Positions 1 through 9,182 of a stretch of DNA of 64,000 nt are shown here, one piece after another (within the stretch, counting starts at the first letter, position 1; each line of letters starts with the position of its first letter). This DNA is from Paramoeba atlantica (lineage: Eukaryota; Discosea), in assembly GCA_977017575.1 (NCBI GenBank), contig CDRNVI010000170.1:62001-126000 (forward strand), read 5' to 3'. The notes beneath the pieces are model-generated. The model searched no databases and had not been told where the DNA came from. It saw nothing but the letters and a program-made list of their open reading frames with translations. The translations under genes and the position numbers were made by a program.

Positions 1-43
1 TGTCTGTCTGCAGCTCTGACAAACCTGAAACCCCAAGGGGAAT

Positions 44-136
44 ATGCGCATAGCGCCAATCAAAACACTATCTCTTGAAGAGTTGAAACATCTTGCTGCT
101 GAGCTGTTGAGCAACAGGGATGTGTTGTTTTTATAA
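44..136 (+). pseudogene. Possible 3' coding tail of an unknown gene
   Basis: A short open frame of about 30 codons begins MRIAPIKTLSLEELKHLAAE and ends at TAA (134-136). Its amphipathic, helix-like composition looks coding, unlike the low-complexity DNA around it. In the same frame a stop lies just upstream (17-19), so it could be a terminal exon or a decayed remnant. No family is recognised. It converges on a minus-strand coding remnant whose stop lies only 4 bp away. Low confidence. Confidence 0.25.
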
Positions 137-139
137 GGA

Positions 140-964
140 CTAACACTTGTGCAGCATCATTTGATAATTCTTTCCACCATTAAAATGAATAACTGGGAAG
201 CCATTCTCAGTTGAGACTCTGGCTCTCTCTGCTAGACTTGTGACCATCTCCCACAATATCTCATAGTCAAAGTCCTCTTCTTTCAAGAGAGAATTGTCTT
301 CCTGTTATGAACCCTGTTCAGTTGTCTTCTGTTCAATTTGATGCCATCTTATTGCTCTACTCCCCCAATTGATCACCGCCCTCTCTCTCTCTCTTTCCTT
401 CCCTCTTTTCCTTTCTGATATTCCCTTTGTTTTATTTTCCCTTTTCTTGTTTTTCCTGATGTTTATTTTTTTCCTTTCCTGATTTGATTTTGTCCATGTT
501 TCCTTCCACAAAAACACCATTTCTGAATCCTTTTTGTTTCTATCACACCCCCCATCTCAACTGTCACCGCTCCCACATTTTCTCTCTTGTTCAAATGTTC
601 CCTTTGTTTGTTTATCTTGAATAAAACCCACATTTTCGATTTGATCTTTGGATTGGGTTTCGTTTTTGTTTTGTTTGTCCTTCCGGAGATCTGGTCGATC
701 CTGACACTTTGGGAGGTTCATCATCTTGCTGAAGATCCTTGTCATTGAGAGAGATATTCCTCTCCTCTGGGGAACTCTGTCTTCAGGAAGAGCTTCTTCC
801 CTTGGGTTGAGCTTCATTTTGGTAGCTTGCTCCAAAGTTGGTTGATTTTTCGAGGTTTTTTCGGTTTGGTGTGTGGATAATCCCAATGATCGCCATCCAT
901 GTTTACAGGCATGGCCAGGAGAGAGAAGTAAAAATAACAAGGTTGATTTCAACTCATTATTCAA
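140..964 (-). pseudogene. Decayed coding region interrupted by an LTR
   Basis: On the minus strand, 301-140 reads as about 53 codons of ordinary-looking protein, beginning EDNSLLKEEDFDYEILWEMV and ending at TAG. Above the LTR (707 to about 964) the minus strand again carries coding-like acidic sequence, including NDKDLQQDDEPPK at its edge. The simplest reading is one gene split by the LTR at 303-706. Frames do not join cleanly if the LTR is removed, and a stop occurs further upstream, so the locus looks dead. The product is not recognised. Confidence 0.35.
303..706 (-). mobile_element. LTR (404 bp), minus orientation, family 1
   Basis: Read on the minus strand it begins TGTCAGGATCGACC and ends GGTTCATAACA, the TG...CA ends of an LTR. 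It matches the 403-bp copy at 16906-17308 along its whole length, in inverted orientation, at clearly high identity. No internal retroelement genes adjoin it, so it is probably a solo LTR. The flanking pentamers (CAAAG and GGAAG on the minus strand) do not match, so no target duplication survives. Short ORFs inside it are shadows. Confidence 0.65.
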
Positions 965-1640
965 ATGTCGAGAGGTCCATCTCTTCTTTGACTTAGTTAC
1001 TTGATATTTTGTGTTAATGTATGTGGAGGCAAATGATTGAGAACCAGTACTTGAGTAACTTGCAAGGAAATTGAGGGTAACATTTCATAAGGTGGATGAG
1101 GTTGTTTGATGATGCCCCTCTTACTGTGGGGTGATAAGGTGAAAACACTCTTGGAAGGGTTTGTGAGGCAAAAGGAAAAAGAAAACATTTGAATGTGGAA
1201 TTTGATTTGGGAAATGAGTTGGGAAAAAGAATGAAGGTTGTTTGTTTACTTGTTGTGGTCTTATTTTTGTTTTCTTTGTCTCAAGAAACTCTTTCTTCTT
1301 CAAAATCCTTCTTCCTCTTCTTCCTCTTTTTTTTGAGAGAGAGAGAGAGGAAATTTCAAATATTTTTTTTGAAAAAACAAAAAAAAACAGGAGATGTATC
1401 AGAATGTGTGAATTTCGGAACATGTGGAGAATGAACTCGAATGTATTGTTCCAAATGTGATATGTTTATTATTTTTTTTGTGTTTTTTGGTTTTGTTTTT
1501 GAAGAGAAAACCAAAGAGAGTCAAGCCCGAGTTTTTAATGTAAAAATCGGTGGGTTGACCCATTAAAAAAACCCCATATTTTTTCAATTCAGATCAGAAA
1601 AAAAAGAAATAAATTTTTAATCAATAATTATTCAACAATT
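965..1640. other. AT-rich spacer, no gene seen
   Basis: T-rich and A-rich stretches with a short GA repeat near 1336-1350. Open frames here are low-complexity Phe/Leu/Lys translations with no family resemblance. Nothing supportable was found. Confidence 0.5.
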
Positions 1641-1644
1641 TTCT

Positions 1645-2666
1645 TGTGACAAGCAAGAGCAAAGCGAAGGGTACAATCATGTTGATTCTCATCTTCATAA
1701 TACACACCACCAACAGATTTGAAAGTAGATTTACACCAGCCACTCGTACAAAAGCAATTTCTTCATTATTTCTTGTATCCTCTTGGCTCAACACACACAA
1801 GGGACTTTCTTCCCATCAACAATTTTTGGCCTTCCTCCACAAGACTTGTTTGTGATCAAAAAGCCTTTTTCAAGAATCAGGTCGCTTTTCGAAAATGGTT
1901 GTCAGCAACCACTGTTCCGCCCTCAAACAACCGATCAATTGTTTTGGCAGAGTAAATTAACAAATCTCCATCATACTGCTTTGGAGAGTGAGGCCCACTC
2001 ACCCACTCAGTTCCTCCTTTGGCATTACAAACTGTTACCCATCTTCTTCCTGGAGCCAGTAACTTGTGAGACCACATTTTTTTCCTCTCTTTCTTGGGAC
2101 CTTGTTTTCCCTTGATTCTAAAGTCACTCAAGTCCATCTATAAACAAACATTTTCACAAGGAGGACAGCGTTGAGTTTTTGCAGCCAGTCGTTCCACCCT
2201 TCTCCGTGAGCTCTGAACCAAGACTGTCTCTTTAGTGGGTCTAAAACAGGGGCTTGACCCTCAAACCCTTTCTTTTTGCCGCTTTTCCATGTTTTGGTGG
2301 TCACTTGGCACACCAATTCATCTTGCGAAAGGTTTTCATTAAGAGCCTCCTCAATAACCACAAAGGGTTGGGAATATATTTCCCTTTTCCTTTGGCTCTT
2401 CCAACACATTGTGGTAATGTCCTGCAACTGCATCTCAGTCGGCTTTTTTCTGAGCGTTGGGTGAGGATGTATTTACTGGTTTGGATTCCCTCAATTGCTT
2501 GCTGGTAGTTCACACCATTGTGCGTGCTCTCCTCCATTAAGTAAAAGTCCTCCTGAAGGGAAAAGGCTCGCTCTTTCCCTTTTCCTCTTGTGCTACCTCC
2601 CCCTCCTCTTCCTGATTTTTCTCTTTTTTTTTTTTGATGATCAACTTTTTTCAAACTCTTCTTCAA
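1645..2666 (-). pseudogene. Broken DDE (IS5/PIF-Harbinger-like) transposase
   Basis: Three minus-strand frames read in series (2666-2301, 2433-2128, 2137-1877), followed by further coding-like sequence to about 1645. The middle part contains RWVTVCNAKGG, then a segment reading GPHSPKQYDGDLLIYSAKT and GGTVVADNHF. The 3' part reads NEEIAFVRVAGVNLLSNLL and then LRFALACHKKIVE. This order (GG...D...S, then a second Asp after a Gly-rich turn, then an N..IA.vR..V segment and a late Leu/Ala/His helix) matches the DDE_Tnp_4 superfamily. Frame changes and internal stops break it. A His-rich N-terminal DNA-binding domain was not recognised, and no terminal inverted repeats were found. The family call is inference from motif order. 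Confidence 0.45.
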
Positions 2667-2999
2667 ACCTGCAAATTTGTTTCTGAAAGGAGGTGTTGTT
2701 GATTTACCAAAACCAAAGAAAGGAGTGATTTATTGTGATGGTGGTGGTGATTCGATTCGATTTGTTTTCTTTATTTTCCTTTGAGGAATGAATCTATAGG
2801 GTGAGTGTGAACAGTGATGGGAATCTTTTTATTTGTGAAGATGATGATGATGGATTGAGTGTGAGAGATAAAGAAGGAAATGAGACAATTGAATATCAAC
2901 AAAACAATTGATTCAATTCAATTGGAATCTTATGATGGTTTCAATTGGATTGAATGATCTAATTCAGTGTTGTTCTTGATTGGTCTCAAGATTCTTTTC

Positions 3000-3345
3000 A
3001 GGTTGTAATCTTAAACAAAGAAGGAGATTTGGTCAAATCTTTTGGATCAAAAGGTTCTGAAGATGGTCAGTTTGATGAACCATGATGTGGTGTGGGTGTT
3101 GTGGGTGAAGAAGGTTGAATTATTGTTGCTGATACTTCCCATCATTGAATTCAAGTGTTTGTTTGATAATGATGGATCTTTTCTTCATTCTTTTGGTTCA
3201 GAACATTCTTCTGAAAGGTCAGTTTAACAATCCTTACAATGTTGGTGTTGATGGGGGGATGGGGATATTGTTGTTTCTGATGATGGGGAGGGTAGAATTA
3301 TTGTTTGTGATTCAGAAAATGTGTTTTTAGAAAGAAAGAACATTA
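3000..3345 (+). pseudogene. Decayed NHL-repeat (beta-propeller) gene
   Basis: Read across all three frames, the plus strand spells two successive NHL repeats. The first contains LNKEGDLVKSFGSKGSEDGQ, then IIVADTSHH and IQVF. The second contains DNDGSFLHSFGSEHSSE, then GQFNNPYNVGVD, GDIVVSDD and GRIIVCDSENV. These follow the family pattern G-S-x-G...GQF..P.GV.VD..G.I.VAD...HRIQVF. Single-base shifts and stops (for example after DTSHH and after HSSERSV) separate the pieces, so no intact protein is made. NHL propellers usually bind protein or RNA and are abundant in protists; the original gene's role is unknown. Confidence 0.6.
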
Positions 3346-3663
3346 CTTTTTTCGTTTGGTGATTTTCACATAAACAAACCTCATTTTTGGGGTTGTTGTT
3401 GATTCATTTTGGATCAATTATTATTTCAGATTTTAAGAAGAATTTAAAATTGAATTGTGGAACTGATTTGGAAGAGAGGACAGGATTTTTATTATTCTTT
3501 TTCATTTTCTTCCTTTTTATTTTCTCTTCTTCAAGAGGGTTTTTGTTTTTTTGATTTTTTTGATTTTTTTTTTTTTTTTTTTTTTTTTTGGAGATGAAAG
3601 AGATTTTTATTCGAAAAAGATGGTCGTAAGAGAAGGGAATGGTTGCACATTTGGCAGAATATC

Positions 3664-4869
3664 TCACCCAGTGAGAGGAGGAACTGCAGAAAAAGGGGGT
3701 AGTACGTGTGGAAAAGAAGAGGGGGGAATGGAAATGTCATTTAGATTGAGAGATGATGAGAAGCACAGAGAATGATGGGTCAAAAGGGGGTTGCTGGGTT
3801 TTAGATTTTCCCGTATGCTCATCATGTGGTTTGCCATTGCTTTCATTAGTGCAGCTGAAATCTTCTTCTTTGCTGTTCTCAAGAAGAGGGGGAGGGGGTT
3901 GGCATCCAGGACCCGGTCGTTTTGGAGGGCAATTGAAGCGAGGGACCGTAGGAGTGCACTAATGTCAGGGGATATTCCACCACCTGAGGATGAAGATGCT
4001 GGAAGGAAGATGACTTCACCTTGGCGATCGGAAAGAGTTATTTGTTTAAGGGTCCGTTTCTCCTCAGGGGTGTCTCTGTCCCTTCCTGCATTAAAGTCTG
4101 TTTCAGTCAGACGTCTGTCCACATATTCTCTGCGTTTTATGATCCTGGCATGGTGTGCAGGTGAGAGGGTGTCGAGTGTGGGGTCAGAGTAGGTTTTGGT
4201 GGGTGTTTGGATCACACAACGAAAGCGGGGGGTTATGTGGGTTGACACAACTCGAACATCAATACACAGATCCTGGTCGCCTTGCCACTCACAGATTGTA
4301 AGATCAGGTTGCTTGTGTGACTTCCCAATTGGCTGGTAGGCTCCGTCTCGGATTGTTGTTTTTCCTGCCCAGTTGGCAATGTTCTTGAGTTCTTTCACGG
4401 AGAGCATGGTGTCTTCTCGGGTTCCTCTTCCACGACTGGTGCAGTCTGAGAGGTGGAGGGAGGATGCAGCACAGAGTTCTTTTTCACAAAATCCACACTT
4501 GACAGTCCCAAGTTCACAGAGAGCCCCAAGGTGTGGGTCAATGATGTCAAGCCTACATCGGTAGGCTGAGCGAAAATCTTCAGCATTTAAGGCTCGATAT
4601 GGCTTTGGCTCAGAGGTGTCCTTGTCTGGGTAGGCTGTCATCCACAAGTGGGTGGTGGGGCCAACCTCATTCTCACGGATTGCACAGCAGAGGTTTTTAT
4701 CTTGTGTTGGGTCCATGATCTTCTTTTTGACATCCTGAAGTTCACAGGAGGTGAACTTCTTCTGTGGTTTGTAGTTTTCTCCAGTGCCCATTGAGTCAGA
4801 TGGTGGCTCTGTCAATCGAGTTAGGAGCTCATGGACAGAGGTACCACTTGGCAGTTTCCACTCGCTCAA
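3664..4869 (-). pseudogene. RT element C-terminal part: zinc finger plus endonuclease-like domain
   Basis: A 401-codon open frame. Around residues 125-143 it has C-x2-C...H-x3-C (KCGFCEKELC, then HLSDC), the CCHC finger found after the RT in R2/CRE-type non-LTR elements. At residues 188-207 it has QPDLTICEW and IDVRVV, a PD...D arrangement like the restriction-like endonuclease (RLE) of those elements. A Ser/Gly-rich stretch and an Ala/Leu-rich tail follow. It is separated from the RT frame (4984-5943) by a premature TGA at 4984-4986. Copy B reads CGA there, so this is a C-to-T change in copy A. The nuclease assignment rests on motif spacing only. Confidence 0.65.
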
Positions 4870-4983
4870 GATGAAGCTTTCAAAATGGTCATATGCTTGG
4901 TGGAGAGCCTGGCACTGGGGTGAGTCACTCTTCCAGAAGTCTTCAAAGAGGTTGATAAGTTCAGGTTTGAACTCAGAGCAGGA

Positions 4984-5943
4984 TCAGTAAACTGAGATCC
5001 AGGAGCCAAGGAAGGCTGCTTGGTGGGTGTTCTGAGAGTAGCTCAAGCCACCACCACCTTTTGACTTTGGAAGGCCTGCAGCTTCTACTTGAGAGAGATG
5101 GAGTTCTTTGTTTGGATGCAGGTGGGGGACTTGGAGGAGGTTGAGGAGGTAATTGATGTTTGTTGTAGTGGTTTGCTTGATGAAGTCTTGGAAAGGGGTT
5201 AAAGAGAGAGGTGTTGTGCGACAGATGTATGTTAGTTTGGGTGTGATGGTTTTGACAAAAAGCTCAAGACTTTCATGGGGGTTGGAGAACATTATTAAAC
5301 AGTGGTCTTGCGATGCTTGTTGGTATTCTTGAGCAAGGGTATGAAGCCGCTTGGAAATTTGAGTGTTCGGCCCAATGGGTGACCCTAGAACTGTGATTAC
5401 TTCCGCCTTCCCAATGCCAAGATTTTTGAGGTCATTGCTCCTGGGCGCTTCGGGAGAGAAACAGACCATTTTGCCCCTTTCTGTGCCAAGTTTGAGGTTG
5501 GCATTTGGGAGGACACTCTGGATCTGAGTGGTGATTTCTGCAATGGCAACCAGGCTCCCACAAACAAATATATCATCAACAAAGAGGAGAAGAAGAAGTG
5601 CATTCAGTGGAGCATCAACCTTCTGAAAGATTGGATTAAGGACTCCATGAAATCCCAGACAGAAGAAAATTGTCCCGAGGGGATCTCCTTGCTGGACACC
5701 CTCCTCCATGGTGAGGGTGTGGTTCCGGTCATGAGAGAGGAGGGGTGTTGCTGAAGAATAGAAGGTGTAGAGGTATGGAAGTAATACAGGGGCCAGCTGG
5801 ACTGTGCTCTCAAAGATGGTTTTTCTTGAGATGGAATTGAAGGCATTAACAATGTCCAGTTTCGCGGCATAATGTTGTGGGTGGAGGTGGAGATAGGCTG
5901 TGATATTGCTTTGTGGACCATTTCTGCACCACTTGGCAAGCAT
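4984..5943 (-). pseudogene. Reverse transcriptase palm region, copy A
   Basis: 319 codons with the RT core: KLDIVNAFNSISR (motif A Asp plus NAFN), EGVQQGDPLG (motif B), then LLLFVDDIFVCGS (motif C, FVDD in place of YADD) and later LGSPIG. This GVQQGDPLG/FVDD type belongs to a widespread family of protist and animal RT elements. It stops at a point mutation at 4984-4986 just as it would enter the C-terminal nuclease part. Confidence 0.8.
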
Positions 5944-6149
5944 ACACCATATTGGTGGGACAATTTCTCAGGAATTCCCTCGTGTTGGACTTCAAGAACA
6001 AGTGCAATCACTGCCCACCTCTTGAGAACTTCAGCAACACCAATTGGACGGATCCCTTTGTCCCCTTTTGCCAGAGGAATGAAGAGAGAGGTTGCCATGA
6101 TGTTGTGTATGGTTTCATTGAGTCTTTGGTTGGTGATTAAGACTGTCAA
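5604..6149 (-). pseudogene. Reverse transcriptase N-terminal part, copy A
   Basis: This frame carries the fingers motifs IPLAKGDKGIRPIGVAEVLK and YGVCLPSGAEMVHKAI. It is one frame off from the palm at 4984-5943; the coding path must jump frames near 5880-5930. Copy B shows the same displacement at the same place, so it predates the copies or reflects programmed recoding. The frame is cut off at 6150 by the 5' truncation. Confidence 0.7.
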
Positions 6150-6211
6150 TTGATTTTTTTGATTGATTTTTTTAGTAATCCTTCTTATTTTTTTTTCACT
6201 CTTTCAACAAA

Positions 6212-6283
6212 TCCCCGATAGTATAGTTGGCAAAATCCCCGCCTGTCACGCGGGAGTCCCGGGTTCGATTCCCGGTCGGGGAG
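6212..6283 (+). tRNA. tRNA-Asp (GTC)
   Basis: Complete 72-nt cloverleaf. The acceptor TCCCCGA pairs with TCGGGGA, the discriminator is G, the anticodon stem is CCCGC/GCGGG around loop CTGTCAC, and the T arm is GGTTCGATTCC. A T-run follows within 6 nt (Pol III terminator). It decodes GAC/GAT. The truncated end of retroelement copy A lies 62 bp upstream. Confidence 0.97.
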
Positions 6284-6289
6284 GATTTT

Positions 6290-7060
6290 TTTCTCTTTCT
6301 TTTTATTTTTATTTTTTTTTGTTCAAAAAGATCAAGTGATATGGTTTTTTCTTTTTTTCCTTTTTCTTTTTTTCTCTCCTCTTCTCTTTTTTTTCTATTT
6401 TTATTTTTTGATTCTTTCTCCTTTTTTCTGATTTCTTTGAACTCACATAATGAAAAGGGTCTCTGTTTTGCAAACTCCAATGTGTGTGACTCTATTTGTT
6501 GTGAAGGAAGTTAAATTTTGATCATAGTTCAACTTCAATTGGTTTCTTCTGTTGGAAAGTGAACAATCACCATATATTCACCCTTGACAACAATCATTCT
6601 CTTGCCAACAAAAAATTGAAATTTCGTTTCCAGATCAAAAGTTGTTTCCTCTCAATGAGTTGTTTCAAAAATTTTGGTCCATTCTCCAATCTCTTTTTCA
6701 TGAACATCAATCTCAAAACTACTTTGTTGTGCAATGGAGGAGGGAGGGCCTTTCAGTTTTTGGAGAAAGTTTTTTATCCCTTTTCTGTTTCTTTCCAAGC
6801 AATTTGTTCCCATCCCCCCCAAAAAAAGTTTTTTTTTTTCTGAGACAGAGTCAGCTAAATTTATTCAGCTCACAAATAAAATTTTAAAGAAATGTCTTCG
6901 GGGAATTTCTCCCCCCCCCCCCCCCAAAAAAAAAGAGAAAAACAGAGAAAACCAAATTTTTCCAAAATGAATTTGAGTGTCACACAAACAAACTTCAATT
7001 GGAGCAAAAGAGTGTTTGAGGAAACTTTTTTCTTTTTTCTTTTGAAAATTAAAAAAAAAA
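6290..7060. other. Low-complexity spacer between tRNA genes
   Basis: T-rich then A-rich DNA with C and A homopolymers (for example 6911-6923). No supportable gene. The open frames are Phe- or Lys-rich artefacts. Confidence 0.5.
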
Positions 7061-7125
7061 AGCCACTAAAGGGGCTTGAACCCTTGACCACTAGGTTAAA
7101 AGCCTAGTGCTCGAGCTATAGTGGC
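7061..7125 (-). tRNA. tRNA-Lys (TTT) lacking a D-loop
   Basis: On the minus strand the acceptor GCCACTA pairs with TAGTGGC, discriminator T, as in the tRNA-Lys(CTT) gene at 32224-32296. The anticodon stem CTAGG/CCTAG surrounds CTTTTAA, and the T arm AAGGG-TTCAAGC-CCCTT is intact. Between acceptor and anticodon arms there is only TA-GCTCGAGC-A. The two D-stem strands GCTC and GAGC are present, but the 8-9-nt loop between them is missing, giving 65 nt instead of about 73. A T-run follows on the minus strand. It may be a recently disabled gene or a truly D-loop-less tRNA. Confidence 0.75.
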
Positions 7126-7324
7126 ATTTGTTGAAAAAAAGGTCAAATTTTTAGTGTGATGGGGGCTGATTTTGATGGAAGAAGGAAAAAGAAGAAAAAG
7201 ATCGGCAAACAAGGAAAAAAAAAAGATTTTTAATTCCTTCTTGAGCAAAACAACAAAGACAAAAGAAAACCCATTCAGTCAGCGAGATTTATCTTTTTTT
7301 CAACTTTTTTTTCAAAAAAAAAAT

Positions 7325-7397
7325 TGCTCATTACAGGGATCGAACCTGTGACCTCCGCGTTATTAGCACGGCGCTCTACCGACTAAGCTAAACGAGC
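7325..7397 (-). tRNA. tRNA-Ile (AAT)
   Basis: 73-nt cloverleaf on the minus strand. Acceptor GCTCGTT/AATGAGC (one G-T pair), discriminator A, anticodon loop CTAATAA between CCGTG and CGCGG (with one T-C-type weak pair), T arm CACAGG-TTCGATC-CCTGT. T-runs lie just downstream. It borders the tyrosine-recombinase element. Confidence 0.95.
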
Positions 7398-7654
7398 ATT
7401 TCTGAAAAATGACCCAATTTTTTGGCTTTCCAGCCAGAAAAATTTCTGGAGAAACAGAAAAACAAAGTGAAAAAACAAAGAAAAGAGCAGAAAAAGGAAA
7501 AAAACAAAAATGAAAAAAGTGATTGGAGAAAATGAAGGTGAAAATCACTTTTTATTGTTAATTGACTCCATTTTTTTTTCTTTTTCAAGGGAAGGGAAAA
7601 CCTTTTCAAAAGTAAAATCGAATGATTTTTTTTCATTCAAAAAAAAATAATAGA

Positions 7655-7834
7655 TGTTAATCACGTGTGAGAAAAATGGACTTTAATCGTCGAGGGTGCT
7701 TTTTGCCTCGAGACTTGGATTCTGACGTCGAGGTCCATCAACTTGTTGATGGACAGAGACCCAAAGAATCCAAGTCGAGAAAGGAAAAAAGCACCAGAGA
7801 CTTGATTGACCATTTTTCTCACACGTGATTCAAC
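7655..7834. repeat. Long nested palindrome beside the recombinase element
   Basis: About 180 bp folds on itself in successive arms. The outermost arms, 7659-7679 and 7810-7830 (AATCACGTGTGAGAAAAATG and its complement), match 21/21 and each holds the E-box-like CACGTG. Next GGTGCTTTTTG pairs with AAAAAAGCACC. Then ACTTGGATTCT pairs with AGAATCCAAGT. The centre is GTCCATCAAC-TTG-TTGATGGAC. Short unpaired stretches separate the arms. It could extrude as a cruciform, or form a long hairpin in single-stranded DNA or RNA. It ends 1-2 bp before the outer inverted repeat of the recombinase unit. Confidence 0.85.
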
Positions 7835-7835
7835 A

Positions 7836-7855
7836 TTTAATCATCTTTTCCATGC
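7836..7855 (+). repeat. Left 20-bp inverted repeat of the recombinase element
   Basis: TTTAATCATCTTTTCCATGC is the exact reverse complement of 9203-9222. The pair brackets the tyrosine-recombinase gene at a spacing of 1387 bp and probably marks the element ends or binding sites for its product. Confidence 0.8.
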
Positions 7856-7953
7856 TGCAAAGGAATTTTCAAAAAAAAGTTTTCTTGGAAATTAATCATT
7901 CATGTTGGTTGTCACAATTATTTGATTTTCTTTTCATTTTCATTTTTTCAAAA

Positions 7954-9081
7954 ATGGCGCAACACCAAATGTCAACTCGAGAGGAAAGACGAAGGAGGGT
8001 TGAAAACGGGGTCCCTGACCATGCAAAAGCCCTGACTGTTGACAACTGTGGGTTTGATCGATCTCGTAGGGCTGTTGAAGACTTTTTCGATCGACGAACC
8101 CCAGCACCAACAAGACGAGCAGTTCTCCATGCGGGTGCGCGTTTCGAAAACTTTCTTCAGCTGAAGACAGATGCTGGGTTGGATTATTCAATTAACGAAA
8201 AACTTTTAATTGAGTTTTTTGAGTCGTATCTCTGGTATTTGATCCACCCCCGAACACACGTGTGTGTCTTTGACTGTGGATCTTTTTTTCCAATCGTTGC
8301 ATACACAAAACGGTTCATCTACCTAAAATACGCGGTTGACCTTGGGCCGTGTCGTGAACTCAACAGACTCTTGAAAAAGGAAACCTTTGGGCACCAACCA
8401 ATGAAAAAGGAAATCTTCACTCTTGAGGAGTTGACCAAGTTTGTGGAACGGAAACCGCAAGATGGAGGAGAAAGACAAGAGTCCCTTTTGGTGCTGTGTT
8501 CCTTTTTTGGTTTGGGACGATCTGCTGAGGTCATCATGATGACGAAAGAAACTGTTTTGGTGAAAAGCGATTCTGTTGTTTTTTCTCTTTTCCGTTGTGC
8601 GAAGTCAAGGACCTTTCGAACCACAAAAGTTGTTGTCCCAAATGTTGGAAAGTTCGATACCGCTCGTGAATTTGCTGCCCACCTGGCTTCAATTCCTGAC
8701 AAACCTCGTTTGTGGTGGACCTGGAGACAAGGGAAGTTTGTTGAGCAACCAATGGGGAAGAACCAAATCACAGTGATTGCAAAGAAGGTTGCACTCTTTC
8801 TGCAGAAAGATCCTCCACTGTATGCTTCACACTCTTTCCGCCGATCCGGGGCTACAGCAATGGTTGAAGGGGGAGCCTCCACTGATCAACTGATGGTGTC
8901 TGGGGCTTGGGCTTCCCAACGTGTTGCACATGGTTATATTCAAGATTCTGACCGAGCTGCCAGAGAAAGAACAGAGATCTTGACTTCAACTTCTTCAAGT
9001 TCTCAATCGAGCTCATCTTCTGGGGTTCAACTGACCATTAATTTGGGAGATCTTGTCTCTCGAGAGAGGTTGGGTCATTAA
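7954..9081 (+). CDS. Tyrosine recombinase / integrase (YR), intact
   Basis: This enzyme family cuts and rejoins DNA through a 3'-phosphotyrosine intermediate. The chosen start, at 7954, opens MAQHQMSTREERRRRVENG; the frame is open upstream to 7825 but that leader is Phe-rich and follows T-rich DNA. From 7954 the protein is 375 aa. In the longer numbering from 7825 the catalytic set is visible: Arg232 in LGRSAEV, a probable Lys near 260-268, His336-x-x-Arg339 in SHSFRRSGAT, Trp362 in GAWAS at the second His/Trp position, and Tyr371 in HGYIQ. The HSFRR-G-AT box resembles Crypton and DIRS integrases. A basic N-terminus and a Ser-rich tail flank the domain. AATAAA at 9102-9107 lies just after the stop. 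No frameshift or stop is seen, so it may be active. Confidence 0.88.
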   Translation: MAQHQMSTREERRRRVENGVPDHAKALTVDNCGFDRSRRAVEDFFDRRTPAPTRRAVLHAGARFENFLQLKTDAGLDYSINEKLLIEFFESYLWYLIHPRTHVCVFDCGSFFPIVAYTKRFIYLKYAVDLGPCRELNRLLKKETFGHQPMKKEIFTLEELTKFVERKPQDGGERQESLLVLCSFFGLGRSAEVIMMTKETVLVKSDSVVFSLFRCAKSRTFRTTKVVVPNVGKFDTAREFAAHLASIPDKPRLWWTWRQGKFVEQPMGKNQITVIAKKVALFLQKDPPLYASHSFRRSGATAMVEGGASTDQLMVSGAWASQRVAHGYIQDSDRAARERTEILTSTSSSSQSSSSSGVQLTINLGDLVSRERLGH

Positions 9082-9182
9082 TGTTAATGAGCAATGTCAA
9101 CAATAAATACTGATAATGTCTTGAAATTCAATTATTTTTCATAATTGCAAGGGAACAAAAGACCATTTATTTCTGAATTTGG

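Larger units (their letters stand above)
3592..6150 (-). mobile_element. Non-LTR retrotransposon copy A (family 1), 5'-truncated
   Basis: A minus-strand retroelement. It ends at about 3592 next to a T-run on the plus strand (3567-3591, the poly(A) tail), with AATAAA some 20 nt before the tail. From 3592 to 6150 it matches copy B at 43554-46110 closely. At about 6150 the match stops abruptly, as in typical 5' truncation by incomplete reverse transcription. It carries the RT palm, a C-terminal Cys/His finger and a PD-(D/E)XK-like nuclease motif, all interrupted. The 5' end lies 62 bp from tRNA-Asp. Confidence 0.9.

Noticed and set aside
7825..7953. Upstream 43-codon extension of the tyrosine recombinase
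   Set aside because: Open but Phe-rich, overlapping the inverted repeat and a T-rich leader; the start at 7954 fits the family better.
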